DNA of 64,000 nt from JAFAMS01 sp049520515 (GCA_049520515.1 JBEKPS010000009.1:52375-116374); one strand, 5' to 3'. Counted from the stretch's first letter, positions 25,545 to 34,437 are shown. Made by a program: numbers and translations. The notes: generated by a model from the sequence alone, not told the origin.

Positions 25545-26482
25545 GCCGAAATCGCTACGCGTCGTGGCCGGAGGCGCGACCGCACCGTCGCAGCGAGCTG
25601 CGGCCCGAGTAGGCCGGCGAGCCGCATGATGTGATCTTGGTTTCCATACTCGTGCCAGTATTGGTCGGGTAGTCCGGCACGCACGAGCGGCGTAATGATT
25701 CCCTCGTCGACGAAGGTCTCCGCGATTGCCGAGCCGAGGCCGCCGATGCGCGTATGCTCTTCGACGGAGACGATCAGCTGTGCCGCCCTGGCAGCAGCAG
25801 TTATAGCCGCAACGTCGAGCGGTTTGACCGTATGGAAGTGCAGCACGCCTGCGTCGATGCCATCCTTTGCAAGCAGTTCAGCTGCTTCGAGGGCCTGCGT
25901 GGTTGCGACGCCTGTCCCCATGAACATAACGTCTCGTCCTTTGCGCAGCTCGATCGCGCGTCCGAATTCGAATGGAAGATCCGGCCGTGATACAACGGGA
26001 TCGCCGCCTTTGGCGATCCGCAGATAGATTGGACCATCCCAATCGAGGCTCGCATCCATCGCGCGCTGCATCTCGGGGGCGTCGCACGGCGCGACGATCG
26101 TCATGTTTGGCATCGTGCGAAGCAAGGCGATATCTTCGATCGCCATGTGCGTCGGCCCGAGCGGTGCATAAACGGTTCCGCCGCCGCTGCCAAGCAGCCG
26201 TACGGGAAGCTTGTGGAGCGCAACATCGATTGCGACCTGCTCGAGACAGCGTCGCGTCAAGAAGGTCGCGATCGTGTTGACGAACGGCATATATCCTTCG
26301 AACGCCAACCCGGCTGCCATTCCAATCAAGATCGCCTCGGACACACCTTCCATATAGAAGCGATCGGGCATCGTCTCGCGCATCTCGTCCAAAAGTCCCG
26401 AACGCAGATCCGAGCCCACGAACACGACGCGTGGATCGCGCTTGGCAAGATCGTAAATTCCGTTCGTCGCCACTTTTCGCAT
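25541..26482 (-). CDS. Transketolase-like C-terminal (pyrimidine/Tkl-C) subunit
   Basis: A 313-residue half-transketolase carrying the pyrimidine-binding and C-terminal domains. EGVSEAILIGMAAGLA supplies the conserved TPP-activating glutamate, and a later GMG-like segment (MFMGTGVATTQAL) begins the C-terminal domain. It pairs with the N-terminal subunit directly upstream (TAATG junction). Such split TPP enzymes in carbohydrate loci are thought to transfer two-carbon ketol units onto sugars; a dedicated biosynthetic rather than pentose-phosphate role is likely. Confidence 0.9.
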   Translation of the reverse strand: MRKVATNGIYDLAKRDPRVVFVGSDLRSGLLDEMRETMPDRFYMEGVSEAILIGMAAGLAFEGYMPFVNTIATFLTRRCLEQVAIDVALHKLPVRLLGSGGGTVYAPLGPTHMAIEDIALLRTMPNMTIVAPCDAPEMQRAMDASLDWDGPIYLRIAKGGDPVVSRPDLPFEFGRAIELRKGRDVMFMGTGVATTQALEAAELLAKDGIDAGVLHFHTVKPLDVAAITAAARAAQLIVSVEEHTRIGGLGSAIAETFVDEGIITPLVRAGLPDQYWHEYGNQDHIMRLAGLLGPQLAATVRSRLRPRRVAISA

Positions 26483-27309
26483 TAGGCGGCCTCGAGCGCA
26501 GCACGTAGGCGTGCACCCATCTCGGCATCAACAGTCGCCTTGTGATGCCAATCGGGGTCGTTCTCTGCGAACGGAATCCCCTTGCCTTTGACGGTATGCG
26601 CGATCAGAATGTTCGGCTTATCGCCTTCGAACGGCAACGCACCCAGTGCATCGCGCAAGGCGAAGACGTCGTGCCCATCGACTTCGCGAACAGCGAATCC
26701 AAACGCACGCCACTTATCCGCGAGCGGTTCGAGCGGTAATACCTCGGAAACCGGTCCGTATGACTGCAGCTTGTTGTAATCGACGATCGCAACGAGGTTG
26801 TTCAGATGATACTTGCTCGCGGTCAGTGCCGCTTCCCAAATCGAGCCCTCTTGCAGCTCGCCGTCACCCATGATCACGAAGACGCGATTGTCGCTCCGGC
26901 GCATGCGAGCCGCGAGCGCCATCCCGACGCCCAAACCCAATCCGTGCCCGAGCGAACCGGTCGAGGCTTCGACGCCGGGAATGTGCGGATCGGGATGTCC
27001 GCCCAGGAGTGCGCCCGGCGTGCACTGCAGCGCAAGCTCTTCGCGCGGAAAGAATCCTTTGTCGGCGAGGATCGCATAAAGCGCCAAGCAGCCGTGTCCT
27101 TTTGAAAGGATGCAGCGGTCGCGCATGTTCCACTTCGGCTCCGTCGCCCGATACGACAACACATCGTCGTACAGCACGCGTAAAATCTCGACGAGCGAAA
27201 ACGACGAACCGACGTGTCCGCGCCGTCCACCGATCAGTGCATCGACGATCGCATGCCGCAGCGCTATCGACCGCGCATCAAGGGTTCCATGCGCGGACGC
27301 GCTCGACAA
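26482..27309 (-). CDS. Transketolase-like N-terminal (TPP-binding) subunit
   Basis: About 275 residues, the TPP diphosphate-binding half of a split transketolase. Key sequences: GHVGSSFSLVEIL, LSKGHGCLALY, GSLGHGLGLGVG and the Mg/TPP motif GDGELQEGS followed by the NLVAIVDYNK segment. No ATG fits; TTG 27309 gives the normal subunit length and begins inside the end of the kinase gene (TTG 27327 is the alternative). Forms a complex with the adjacent C-terminal subunit. Confidence 0.9.
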   Translation of the reverse strand: MSSASAHGTLDARSIALRHAIVDALIGGRRGHVGSSFSLVEILRVLYDDVLSYRATEPKWNMRDRCILSKGHGCLALYAILADKGFFPREELALQCTPGALLGGHPDPHIPGVEASTGSLGHGLGLGVGMALAARMRRSDNRVFVIMGDGELQEGSIWEAALTASKYHLNNLVAIVDYNKLQSYGPVSEVLPLEPLADKWRAFGFAVREVDGHDVFALRDALGALPFEGDKPNILIAHTVKGKGIPFAENDPDWHHKATVDAEMGARLRAALEAA

Positions 27310-28249
27310 GATCGCGGGCTTTGCCAAGTTGACGTTCCTCGGTCTCGAGCCGGTTGCCGGACTGCCCGGCGAACTCGCGTCGCTCCCGAACGTCCGGAAG
27401 AAATTCGTTGAGCACAATGAGCGCCCAACGCAATCCGAAGAGGGGAAAGAACGCGGCAAATCGGGCCTCGAAATCCCGGCCTGCACTATATACATCGGCC
27501 GCCAGGGACCTGAATTCCACAGCCTCGGCCGGGGTCAGGCGGTGGCCCGGATGCCATAGGACGTCGCTGACGAGCTTCACCGGGTCGTCCCAGCCAAAGT
27601 ACTCGAAGTCGACGAATTCGAGGCTCCCGTCCCGGCGCCGAAGGGCATTGTGGAACCCAATATCCGAGGGAGAAAGGGTCTGCTGCTCGCGCGCGAGGTC
27701 CGGCCAAAGGCGCGGCCGGCGCCGATCGACCTCCTCCGCGATCCCACCCAGGACTTCACGCAGGCTCGCATGCTCGGCGGCCGCCGTCGAAAGCCGGTCG
27801 AGGCGGGTTTGCAGCTGGCGCAGCAGCTCTGCACTACCCAGAACCGCCTCGGAGCCCTGGCGAATCGCCGTCGCCTCCGGCCTTGTCGACGCGCGGTGGA
27901 CGGCTGACAGGAACCGTCCGAGCTCGGCGACGTCCTCTGGTTGCCGCTCTCCGACCGGTTCGCCGTCGAGCCAGCTCAGCAGAGCGGCGTCATGTTCGCG
28001 ACTATACGCGACGCCTTTCGGAACGCGACCGACGCCCGCACGCGAGAGAAACTCGAGCGCGTCGAATTCTTGGCCCAGACGATCGCGCGCGGGGTCGCGC
28101 GGATAGAGCTTGAGCGCAAATTGCTTTCCAGACCGCGCGTCGACCCGAAAGATGCGGCTGTTTCCCCCGCCGGCTGCGCGCTCGACACTCACCGCCTCGC
28201 CCGCGAGCGACGCAGCGAGCTGCACGAGGTCAGCCCGAACCGAAGACAT
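27278..28249 (-). CDS. Aminoglycoside/choline-kinase-like small-molecule phosphotransferase
   Basis: A 323-residue protein with a protein-kinase-like fold of the APH/choline kinase family. N-lobe: FRVDARSGKQFALKLYPRD with the ATP-binding lysine. Catalytic loop: SPSDIGFHNAL (Asp and Asn present, the usual His replaced by Ser). Metal-binding Asp: FVDFEYFGWDDP. ATG 28249 gives the compact start SSVRADL. Coupled to a HAD phosphatase upstream and split transketolase downstream, so it probably phosphorylates a sugar or sugar-like intermediate rather than conferring drug resistance. Confidence 0.85.
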   Translation of the reverse strand: MSSVRADLVQLAASLAGEAVSVERAAGGGNSRIFRVDARSGKQFALKLYPRDPARDRLGQEFDALEFLSRAGVGRVPKGVAYSREHDAALLSWLDGEPVGERQPEDVAELGRFLSAVHRASTRPEATAIRQGSEAVLGSAELLRQLQTRLDRLSTAAAEHASLREVLGGIAEEVDRRRPRLWPDLAREQQTLSPSDIGFHNALRRRDGSLEFVDFEYFGWDDPVKLVSDVLWHPGHRLTPAEAVEFRSLAADVYSAGRDFEARFAAFFPLFGLRWALIVLNEFLPDVRERREFAGQSGNRLETEERQLGKARDLVERVRAWNP

Positions 28250-28859
28250 GCTGCTCGATCTCTTTCCACGATTCGAACGCGCGATCGACGCTTGGCGACG
28301 CGTCCCCAAGCGAGGGACTAAAAAGCCACCGCGCGACGCCGCGTGGAAAATCCGCTTCATCGAAGACCTCGACCAGGTCGTCAATGAAGACATCGACGCC
28401 CAGCGCGGCGATTCGTGCGACTTTTGCCTTGCGTGTCACCTCGAAGTACACGTCGCTCGCGGGCACCGCACCGTCGCCGACAAGGCTGTTTTTTGCAAGC
28501 CATCGTCGCGCGGCGGCATGGAGATCGTATCCCGAATCGTCCCGGGCGGCGAGCGGCGTCTTGTGACTCACGATGAGCAGTTCGCATCCCGATGCGGCTG
28601 CCCGGCGCACGAACTGAACGACGCCTGCAAATGGTGTCGCCTTCTCGAGGCGCGGCCCGTAGATGCGCGCCTGGAGTCGCGTCCAATGCTCTTCTCCATC
28701 CTCGATCGCGCGCAGCGCGTCGCGTAAGGCGCGCTTGTCGCCCGCCGGCACGTCGGCAAGCAGGCCGGCTCCCGCGACTTCCTCGCGGATAAGGGCCTCG
28801 TAGTCGATAATCGTATTGTCCAAGTCTAGGCCAATCCGACGCGGAACAGGGGATTTCAT
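28230..28859 (-). CDS. HAD-superfamily phosphatase-like hydrolase
   Basis: A 209-residue HAD-fold protein with motif I DLDNT (nucleophile Asp12, acid Asp14), motif II Ser in LLIVSHKTP and motif IV acidic pair FIDDL. ATG 28859 was chosen because it gives the standard N-terminus; longer forms extend into the opposite-strand gene. It is the first gene of the seven-gene operon and overlaps the kinase gene by 20 bp. Its start lies only 4 bp from the divergent oxygenase start. Substrate likely a sugar phosphate. Confidence 0.85.
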   Translation of the reverse strand: MKSPVPRRIGLDLDNTIIDYEALIREEVAGAGLLADVPAGDKRALRDALRAIEDGEEHWTRLQARIYGPRLEKATPFAGVVQFVRRAAASGCELLIVSHKTPLAARDDSGYDLHAAARRWLAKNSLVGDGAVPASDVYFEVTRKAKVARIAALGVDVFIDDLVEVFDEADFPRGVARWLFSPSLGDASPSVDRAFESWKEIEQHVFGSG

Positions 28860-28863
28860 CACG

Positions 28864-29673
28864 ATGGCTTTCTTAACCGAGGAAGAAAAGCGTCTTTCCG
28901 ACGAGTTCGCACGCACGGGGTACATCATCGCTCCGTCGGAAGATCGCGCCGCGCTCGATCGCATTCGTCACGCCGTGGCCGAGACGGCAGCGACGTTCCT
29001 CGGCCTCGCGATGCCGGACGATGAAGCCACGTTCTTGGATGAGATCGGCGTGCAGCTTCAAGCTGATAAGCTCAATGGATTGCGGCTACGCGTCATCGAG
29101 GTGCTGACGAGCGCACCGTGGTTCCGGGAAGCCTACTTCGCCACCGCCCGAAAGCTCCTCGAGACGCTCGTCGGCAACGAGCTCGCGATGCAACGCGGGA
29201 TGGGTTTTGCGATTCAGCTCCCCGGCGATGAATCGTCGCTGCTTCCGTTGCACTCCGACGTGTGGTCCGAAGACTCGCCGTTTGAGGTCGTACTTTGGAT
29301 TCCGCTCGTCGACTGTTTCCGCAGCAAGAGCATGTTCGTGCTGCCGCTCGAGTCCGACGCTCGCTGGCGCGACCGGATGCACGAGTTCTCGCACGCCTCG
29401 GTCGAAGAGTTCACGAAAGCCGCGGAAGGCGATCTCCGCTTTCTTGACGTGCCGTACGGACACGTGCTCGTTTTCACCCACACGATGATGCACGGAAACC
29501 GCATCAACCGCGAAACGACGGCGCGCTGGTCGTTCAATATCCGCTTCAAGGGCCTGTTCACACCCTACTCCGATAAACAGCTGGGCGATTTCTTCGAACC
29601 GATCACGCTCCGGACCGCGACGCGTATCGGCATGCGGTATCGCCTTCCGTCCGGATTCAATGGCCACACGTAG
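28864..29673 (+). CDS. Sporadic-carbohydrate-cluster-type 2OG-Fe(II) oxygenase
   Basis: A 269-residue double-stranded beta-helix oxygenase. Putative iron ligands are His130 and Asp132 in LHSDVW and His210 in MMHGNR, with Arg221 placed to bind 2-oxoglutarate. Together with the next gene it matches the two-gene signature of the sporadic carbohydrate cluster family remembered from Leptospira-type surface polysaccharide loci. An AGGGGA lies about a dozen bases before ATG 28864. Would hydroxylate or oxidise a sugar or its carrier; substrate unknown. Confidence 0.8.
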   Translation: MAFLTEEEKRLSDEFARTGYIIAPSEDRAALDRIRHAVAETAATFLGLAMPDDEATFLDEIGVQLQADKLNGLRLRVIEVLTSAPWFREAYFATARKLLETLVGNELAMQRGMGFAIQLPGDESSLLPLHSDVWSEDSPFEVVLWIPLVDCFRSKSMFVLPLESDARWRDRMHEFSHASVEEFTKAAEGDLRFLDVPYGHVLVFTHTMMHGNRINRETTARWSFNIRFKGLFTPYSDKQLGDFFEPITLRTATRIGMRYRLPSGFNGHT

Positions 29674-30145
29674 CGGTTACCGCGGCTACATGTCGACGCG
29701 CGCCGTGCGGGGAACCATAACGCCGCAGCGCGTTCAGAATCTCGTTATTCGCGACTATGCGTCTCGTAACGGCCTGCCATACCTCGTGAGCGTTTCGGAG
29801 TTCGCCATGCCGGGATGCTATATGATGTTCGAGAACGCGTTGCTCGAGTTAGACCACACGCTCGGCATTATCGCCTTTAGCGCGTTCATGTTGCCGCGCG
29901 ATGCCGAGCAACGCTCCACCATCTACGAGCGCATCTTCGGTGCCGGCGCGACGTTGCACGCCGCCCTCGAAAACCTGTGCGTATCATCGCCCGGCGATAT
30001 TCCACGCTTCGAAGATCTGCTCTCGGCCGCGTTTCTGCTCGACCGCGTTCCATTCTCCGGACGTTATGAAAAAAGCGACCGGCCGCTCAGCGACAGCGCC
30101 GATCCATTCGCGCGCCTGATGCTTACGCAGCAGGTACCGGAGTAG
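29660..30145 (+). CDS. Sporadic carbohydrate cluster protein, LIC12192-like
   Basis: A 161-residue protein of unknown biochemistry. The beginning GYRGYMSTR, then PQRVQNLVIRDYASRNG and LVSVSEFAMPGCYMMFE, follows my recollection of the LIC12192 family that travels with the 2OG oxygenase. Overlaps the oxygenase gene by 14 bp and the convergent epimerase by 23 bp. No signal peptide. Function is not known; it may be an accessory or scaffolding factor. Confidence 0.75.
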   Translation: MATRSGYRGYMSTRAVRGTITPQRVQNLVIRDYASRNGLPYLVSVSEFAMPGCYMMFENALLELDHTLGIIAFSAFMLPRDAEQRSTIYERIFGAGATLHAALENLCVSSPGDIPRFEDLLSAAFLLDRVPFSGRYEKSDRPLSDSADPFARLMLTQQVPE

Positions 30146-31145
30146 CCGCCTCTTTCATCAGCTGCACGTTATAGTATCGTGTATCGTCGATCGGATATGG
30201 GAATCGCTTGGTCCGGAAGGCGCGGCACACATCGCGAACCGCATCCTCGATCGTCCGTCGCGGCGTATACCCGAGGACGCGCGCAATCTTCTCGGAGTCG
30301 ACCCGGTATGAACGATTGTCGTTCGTCGCCGTCGTTTCGATTGCAATCGGCGCCAGGTCCGGAAATTCGTGCTCAACGACAGTCTTGACGATCTCCGCGA
30401 GACGCGCGATCGTGTGGTTTTGATAGCCGACGTTGAATGTCTCGCCGGCAATCTTTTCATCGGGTTCGTCCAAAATTTCCGCGTACAGATCCGTAACGTC
30501 CTCGATGTGAATGTTCGGCCGCGTCTGTGTGCCGCCGAAAACGGTGATCTTGCGACGATTGAACGCGTGGCTCGTGAGAATGTTCACCGAGAGATCGAAG
30601 CGCATGCGCGTTGAAAAACCGCAAACCGTGGCGGGTCGCAACACAAGCGTCGTGAACGTGGGGCTTTGCGCGGCCAGAACAATCGGCTCGCAGAGCGCTT
30701 TGTATTTCGAATAATCCGTCAGCGGAACGAGCGGGTGATCTTCGGTGACGCGATCTGCTTCGCTCACGCCGTAGACCGAACTCGATGACACGAAAACGAA
30801 GCGCCGTACGCCGGCGCGCTTGCTCTCCTCGACCAACGGTTCGAATGCATCATAATTGATCGACTTCCCGAGCTCAGGGTCGAGCTCGAAAGACGGATCG
30901 TTCGAAACGCATGCGAGATGGATGACCGTATCGCAACCCTCGAGGGCTCGACGCACGACGTCGCGGTCACGCAGGTCGCCTCGAACCTCGCGTAATCCGG
31001 CTGCGCCTTGGAGCCGCGCAAGCGGATCATCTCCAAAGAAATACGTGTCGAGCACCGTAACCCGATCGCCGCGCCCCAAAAGCTTGGGGACGAGCATTGC
31101 GCCGACATAACCGGCTCCGCCCGTAACGAGAATGCTGCGGCTCAT
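30123..31145 (-). CDS. NAD-dependent sugar epimerase/dehydratase (extended SDR)
   Basis: A 340-residue extended SDR with VTGGAGYVG, SSSSVYGVSE and catalytic YSKYK. It shares the MRFDL-containing region and overall layout with the epimerase at 4217-5239. ATG 31145 overlaps the upstream epimerase stop (ATGA). Last gene of the HldE-like/GmhA-like operon, so it may epimerise or reduce an NDP-heptose-like sugar. The convergent end overlaps the LIC12192-like gene. Confidence 0.9.
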   Translation of the reverse strand: MSRSILVTGGAGYVGAMLVPKLLGRGDRVTVLDTYFFGDDPLARLQGAAGLREVRGDLRDRDVVRRALEGCDTVIHLACVSNDPSFELDPELGKSINYDAFEPLVEESKRAGVRRFVFVSSSSVYGVSEADRVTEDHPLVPLTDYSKYKALCEPIVLAAQSPTFTTLVLRPATVCGFSTRMRFDLSVNILTSHAFNRRKITVFGGTQTRPNIHIEDVTDLYAEILDEPDEKIAGETFNVGYQNHTIARLAEIVKTVVEHEFPDLAPIAIETTATNDNRSYRVDSEKIARVLGYTPRRTIEDAVRDVCRAFRTKRFPYPIDDTRYYNVQLMKEAATPVPAA

Positions 31146-32167
31146 CGTGTGCTCCCCACCGTTTCGGTCGAACTCAAGCGCTCGAACCATGTCTTCGTTG
31201 CTTTTTCGATCGAGGCGGCGTCCCACACGGGCGCATCGCGCCACGCCTCGATGACATCGAGCATCTGCGCGACGCCGTGCTCGAATGTAACGCGCGCCGA
31301 CCAGCCGAGATCGCGAGCGATCTTCGAGACGTCGGCGAACGTGCAGTCCGGTTCACCTGGACGCTTCGGAATGTACTCGACGTCGCCGCCTAAAAGCTCG
31401 ACGAGCCGGTTGACGCTTTGCGTCGCGCCCGAGCCGACGTTGTAGATCTCCCCCGAGCCTTTCCCGTGCTCGAGAGCATTCGCGGCCACGACGAACGCGT
31501 CGACGACATCGCTGACAAACGTGAAATCGCGTGTCTGCGTACCATCACCAACGACGGTGAACGGTTTATTCGCGAGCTTCTGTGCCAAGAAGACGCCGAA
31601 GACCGCACCGTACGTCCCGCTGGTTCGCGAACGAGGCCCATAGACGTTGAACAGTCTCAGCGATGTGGTTGCGATGTCGTAGACGTGGCACCAGTGTAAG
31701 GCGATGTGCTCGCCGAGCATCTTGGTGAGGGCGTACGGATATTGCGGCCGCAGCTCGGCGGTCTCGGGCGTCGGATAAACGTCCGGAATACCGTAACACG
31801 ACGATGACGCCGCATAGACGAGACGCTTGACGCCTGCCGCGCGCGCCGCTTCGACGACGGCGAACGTCCCATCGACGTTGGCGCGGAAATAATCATCGGG
31901 GCGTTCGATCGACGGCACGATATCGGCCAGACCTGCGATGTGGAACACGACGCTCGTATCGCGGAACAACTGCGTCATTTCGTTCATCGACGTCGCGATA
32001 TCGAGTTGGACGAAGGTGGCGTGTCCACTTCGGAGCGCACCTTCGAGATTGTTGCGGCGTCCGGTACGAAGATTGTCGACGACGATCGCATCGTGGCCGT
32101 CGGCGATAAGACGATCGACGAGATGGCTACCGATGAATCCGGCGCCCCCGGTTACGACTGCGCGCAT
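31142..32167 (-). CDS. UDP-glucose 4-epimerase-like nucleotide-sugar epimerase
   Basis: A 341-residue extended SDR, closer to GalE/WbpP: VTGGAGFIGSH, NLRTGRRNNL, SSSCYG, catalytic YALTK, and LRLFNVYGPR. It starts three bases after the isomerase stop region and overlaps the next epimerase. Supplies a nucleotide sugar for the glycan. Substrate specificity cannot be read from sequence. Confidence 0.92.
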   Translation of the reverse strand: MRAVVTGGAGFIGSHLVDRLIADGHDAIVVDNLRTGRRNNLEGALRSGHATFVQLDIATSMNEMTQLFRDTSVVFHIAGLADIVPSIERPDDYFRANVDGTFAVVEAARAAGVKRLVYAASSSCYGIPDVYPTPETAELRPQYPYALTKMLGEHIALHWCHVYDIATTSLRLFNVYGPRSRTSGTYGAVFGVFLAQKLANKPFTVVGDGTQTRDFTFVSDVVDAFVVAANALEHGKGSGEIYNVGSGATQSVNRLVELLGGDVEYIPKRPGEPDCTFADVSKIARDLGWSARVTFEHGVAQMLDVIEAWRDAPVWDAASIEKATKTWFERLSSTETVGSTR

Positions 32168-32170
32168 GGT

Positions 32171-32770
32171 CTAACCAGCGACGGCTGCGGCGTTTGCGGT
32201 TCGAACGGCGTGCAGCTCGATTCTGTCTCGAAGCTCGAGGGCGATGGCGTGATTGAGCATCAGATGCCCATCCTCTTGCTGTCCGATTCGCTCGGCCGGA
32301 AAGATCACGCGCAAGTCCGCAATTTTCGCCAGCGTACCGCCCGGCGAACCACACAGCCCGATGGTCAATGCGCCGCTTTCCTTTGCGTAGGTGACAGCCC
32401 GGACGATGTTCGACGAATTTCCCGAGCCCGAGAGTGCGACGAGAACGTCGCCCCGACGCAAGTGCGTGCGCAATTGCTCGACAAAGACTTCGGCGTACTC
32501 GAGATCGTTGGCGACCGCCGTCATCAGCGGAATATTATCAGTCAAGGCCATGGCGCGAAAGCGTGGTTGTCCATCGACGAGCGTGCACTTGCACAGGTCG
32601 TTCATCATGTGCGATGCGGTCGCGGCGCTTCCGCCGTTGCCGATGATCCAGACGGTCTTTTCCCAGCGCCAAGCATCGAAGAGCGCGCCTACGACGCGGC
32701 GCACGTCGTCGCGCGAAAGCGACCGCAAGGCGTACTCCATTTCAACGATGTAGCGCTCGATCATGTCCAT
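32171..32770 (-). CDS. gmhA: SIS-domain phosphoheptose isomerase-like protein
   Basis: A 199-residue SIS-fold isomerase of the GmhA type, which converts sedoheptulose 7-phosphate to glycero-manno-heptose 7-phosphate. Key segments are IGNGGSAATASHMMNDL and SGSGNSSNIVRA plus a C-terminal HLMLNHAIALELR segment. Starts one base after the HldE-like gene stop (TAACATG). Together with the HldE-like fusion this indicates an NDP-heptose or closely related pathway. The exact sugar could differ from heptose. Confidence 0.85.
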   Translation of the reverse strand: MDMIERYIVEMEYALRSLSRDDVRRVVGALFDAWRWEKTVWIIGNGGSAATASHMMNDLCKCTLVDGQPRFRAMALTDNIPLMTAVANDLEYAEVFVEQLRTHLRRGDVLVALSGSGNSSNIVRAVTYAKESGALTIGLCGSPGGTLAKIADLRVIFPAERIGQQEDGHLMLNHAIALELRDRIELHAVRTANAAAVAG

Positions 32771-32771
32771 G

Positions 32772-34358
32772 TTATTTGAGCAGCGTTTCGATGAACTTCA
32801 GCGTCGGAACGCGTTCGACGGCGGAGCTATTCCCGACGACCTTCACTTTTTGCGCTCCTACCACGTTCGCGACGAACGCTACGATGTCGCCGGGAATCTT
32901 CGCTGCTACGCAGGCCGATGTAATCGCGAGCACGGCATCGCCGGCGCCCATTCTATCGACGACGGTTGATGCCAGCGACGGCGCGCAGAACGAGCCCTCG
33001 GGCGAAAAGAACTCGACGCCGAGACTTCCGCGCGTCACGAGGAAATGGTCGCACGAGATGCGCTTGGAGAGATCCGCAACCAGCGGCTCGAGGGGAGTGA
33101 CGCGATCGCGCGCGTCGAGCCGGACTTCGGATTCGTTGATGCAGACGTAATCGGCACGCGCATAATTCGAAATCGCATGAAAGCGCACGTTGGCCGCGTT
33201 GATTTGCGTGTTGACTGCCAAGAACCGCCCACTGTTGCTCAGGAGATCGCGCGAGCGTTTTCCGAGAAAACCGTGTCCGAAATCCGCGACCACGACGGCG
33301 TCCGCGTTGTGCAGACGTGCATCGACGAGCGCGCAGAGCTCGTCTTCTTCACGCTCCGCAAGGGGCGCGTCGTTGATATGATAGACCTCGAACAGCTTCG
33401 TTCCCAGGGTTGCTTCGACGTAGCGGCGCTTGACGATCGTCGGGGAACCGGACTTATAAACGAAGTTCGGCCGCACTTTCGTATTAAGCCCGCGCCGGAT
33501 GAAATTTTCTTGTGGGTCGGAGGTTCCGACGTACGTCACGAGCTCGATCGACTTGCAGAACGACGCCAGATGATTGGCTACCGCAAGCGCACCGCCCGGA
33601 TACGTTTCACTGCGGCTGTAGCGCATCGCGAGAACGGGTTCTTTCGCCGACTTACCCATCTGGTCGACATAGGTGTATTCATCCAGAATCGTCTCGCCGA
33701 CGACGACGATCCGCAGCTCTTCCAGACGTGCGAGATGCCCGAGAATCTCGGCGCTCGTGTAACGCTCTTTGAGGCCGCGCACATACGACTGAACCTCTGG
33801 GCCAAAGGCTGGGAAGTACTGATTCAAGAGTGCCGACGAGCTGAACGCGACGTCGTCCGTGATCTCGAGGCGGCCGCCGACCGCAAGTACCGCTGTTTCT
33901 TCCCGATCGATGCCGCCGCTAACGTCGTCGGCCTTGACCTGATAGTCGGGGCCTTTGATATACACGTCCGGCCGTATCGCCGTGATCACTTCGACGGCGC
34001 TCGGGAACCGGCTTATCGCGACATAATCGACGTCCTCAAGTGCCGCAATCTGCTCGGCACGATGGAGCTCCGAGAATGCCGGCCGCCCCGGACCCTTGTT
34101 GACGTGACGATCTTCCGTGATAGTAACGACCAGGACGTCGCCGTACTTCTTGGCCGAACGCAAGTGACGAATATGTCCGAGGTGCAGCAAATCGAAGACG
34201 CCATGCGCGTGGACGACCCTCGCCCCACTCAGCTTCACCGTCGTTATCCGAGCGGCAAGCGAATCGAGGTCAAAGATCTTCTCGGCAGGATCGCTCTTCG
34301 GGCGCGCCGCCCATTCGTCGGGACTGGAATAGGAAAGCATCGTCATGAGATTACTCAT
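32772..34358 (-). CDS. Nucleotidyltransferase-PfkB kinase fusion, HldE-like in reversed domain order
   Basis: A 528-residue bifunctional protein. Residues about 40-180 are a cytidylyltransferase-like domain with GVFDLLHLGH (HxGH at 59-62), resembling the ADP-heptose adenylyltransferase half. Residues about 215-525 are a PfkB ribokinase-type domain ending in RMGAGDAV (catalytic Asp474). E. coli HldE has the kinase first and the nucleotidyltransferase last, so the order is swapped here. It probably phosphorylates C1 of a heptose 7-phosphate and activates the product. First gene of the operon, divergent from a methyltransferase. Confidence 0.85.
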   Translation of the reverse strand: MSNLMTMLSYSSPDEWAARPKSDPAEKIFDLDSLAARITTVKLSGARVVHAHGVFDLLHLGHIRHLRSAKKYGDVLVVTITEDRHVNKGPGRPAFSELHRAEQIAALEDVDYVAISRFPSAVEVITAIRPDVYIKGPDYQVKADDVSGGIDREETAVLAVGGRLEITDDVAFSSSALLNQYFPAFGPEVQSYVRGLKERYTSAEILGHLARLEELRIVVVGETILDEYTYVDQMGKSAKEPVLAMRYSRSETYPGGALAVANHLASFCKSIELVTYVGTSDPQENFIRRGLNTKVRPNFVYKSGSPTIVKRRYVEATLGTKLFEVYHINDAPLAEREEDELCALVDARLHNADAVVVADFGHGFLGKRSRDLLSNSGRFLAVNTQINAANVRFHAISNYARADYVCINESEVRLDARDRVTPLEPLVADLSKRISCDHFLVTRGSLGVEFFSPEGSFCAPSLASTVVDRMGAGDAVLAITSACVAAKIPGDIVAFVANVVGAQKVKVVGNSSAVERVPTLKFIETLLK

Positions 34359-34388
34359 AATATTTCGGCTGGGAACGCCGTAGATTCA

Positions 34389-34412
34389 AGGTGGACCCAC
34401 CTCAAGGGGTCC
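34389..34412. promoter_or_regulatory. Overlapping inverted repeats in divergent intergenic region
   Basis: The 79-bp gap between the HldE-like gene and the methyltransferase gene contains AGGTGG-AC-CCACCT (34389-34402) overlapping GGACCC...GGGTCC (34393-34412). The palindrome is operator-like and similar in core (AGGTG...CACCT) to one at 63409-63425. Could bind a shared regulator or fold in RNA. No promoter boxes fixed with confidence. Confidence 0.35.
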
Positions 34413-34437
34413 GTTTTGGTGGCCGATAGACGGAAGA

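Noticed and set aside
27278..28249. Aminoglycoside-resistance gene
   Set aside because: Family fold only; operon with HAD phosphatase and transketolase points to sugar metabolism.
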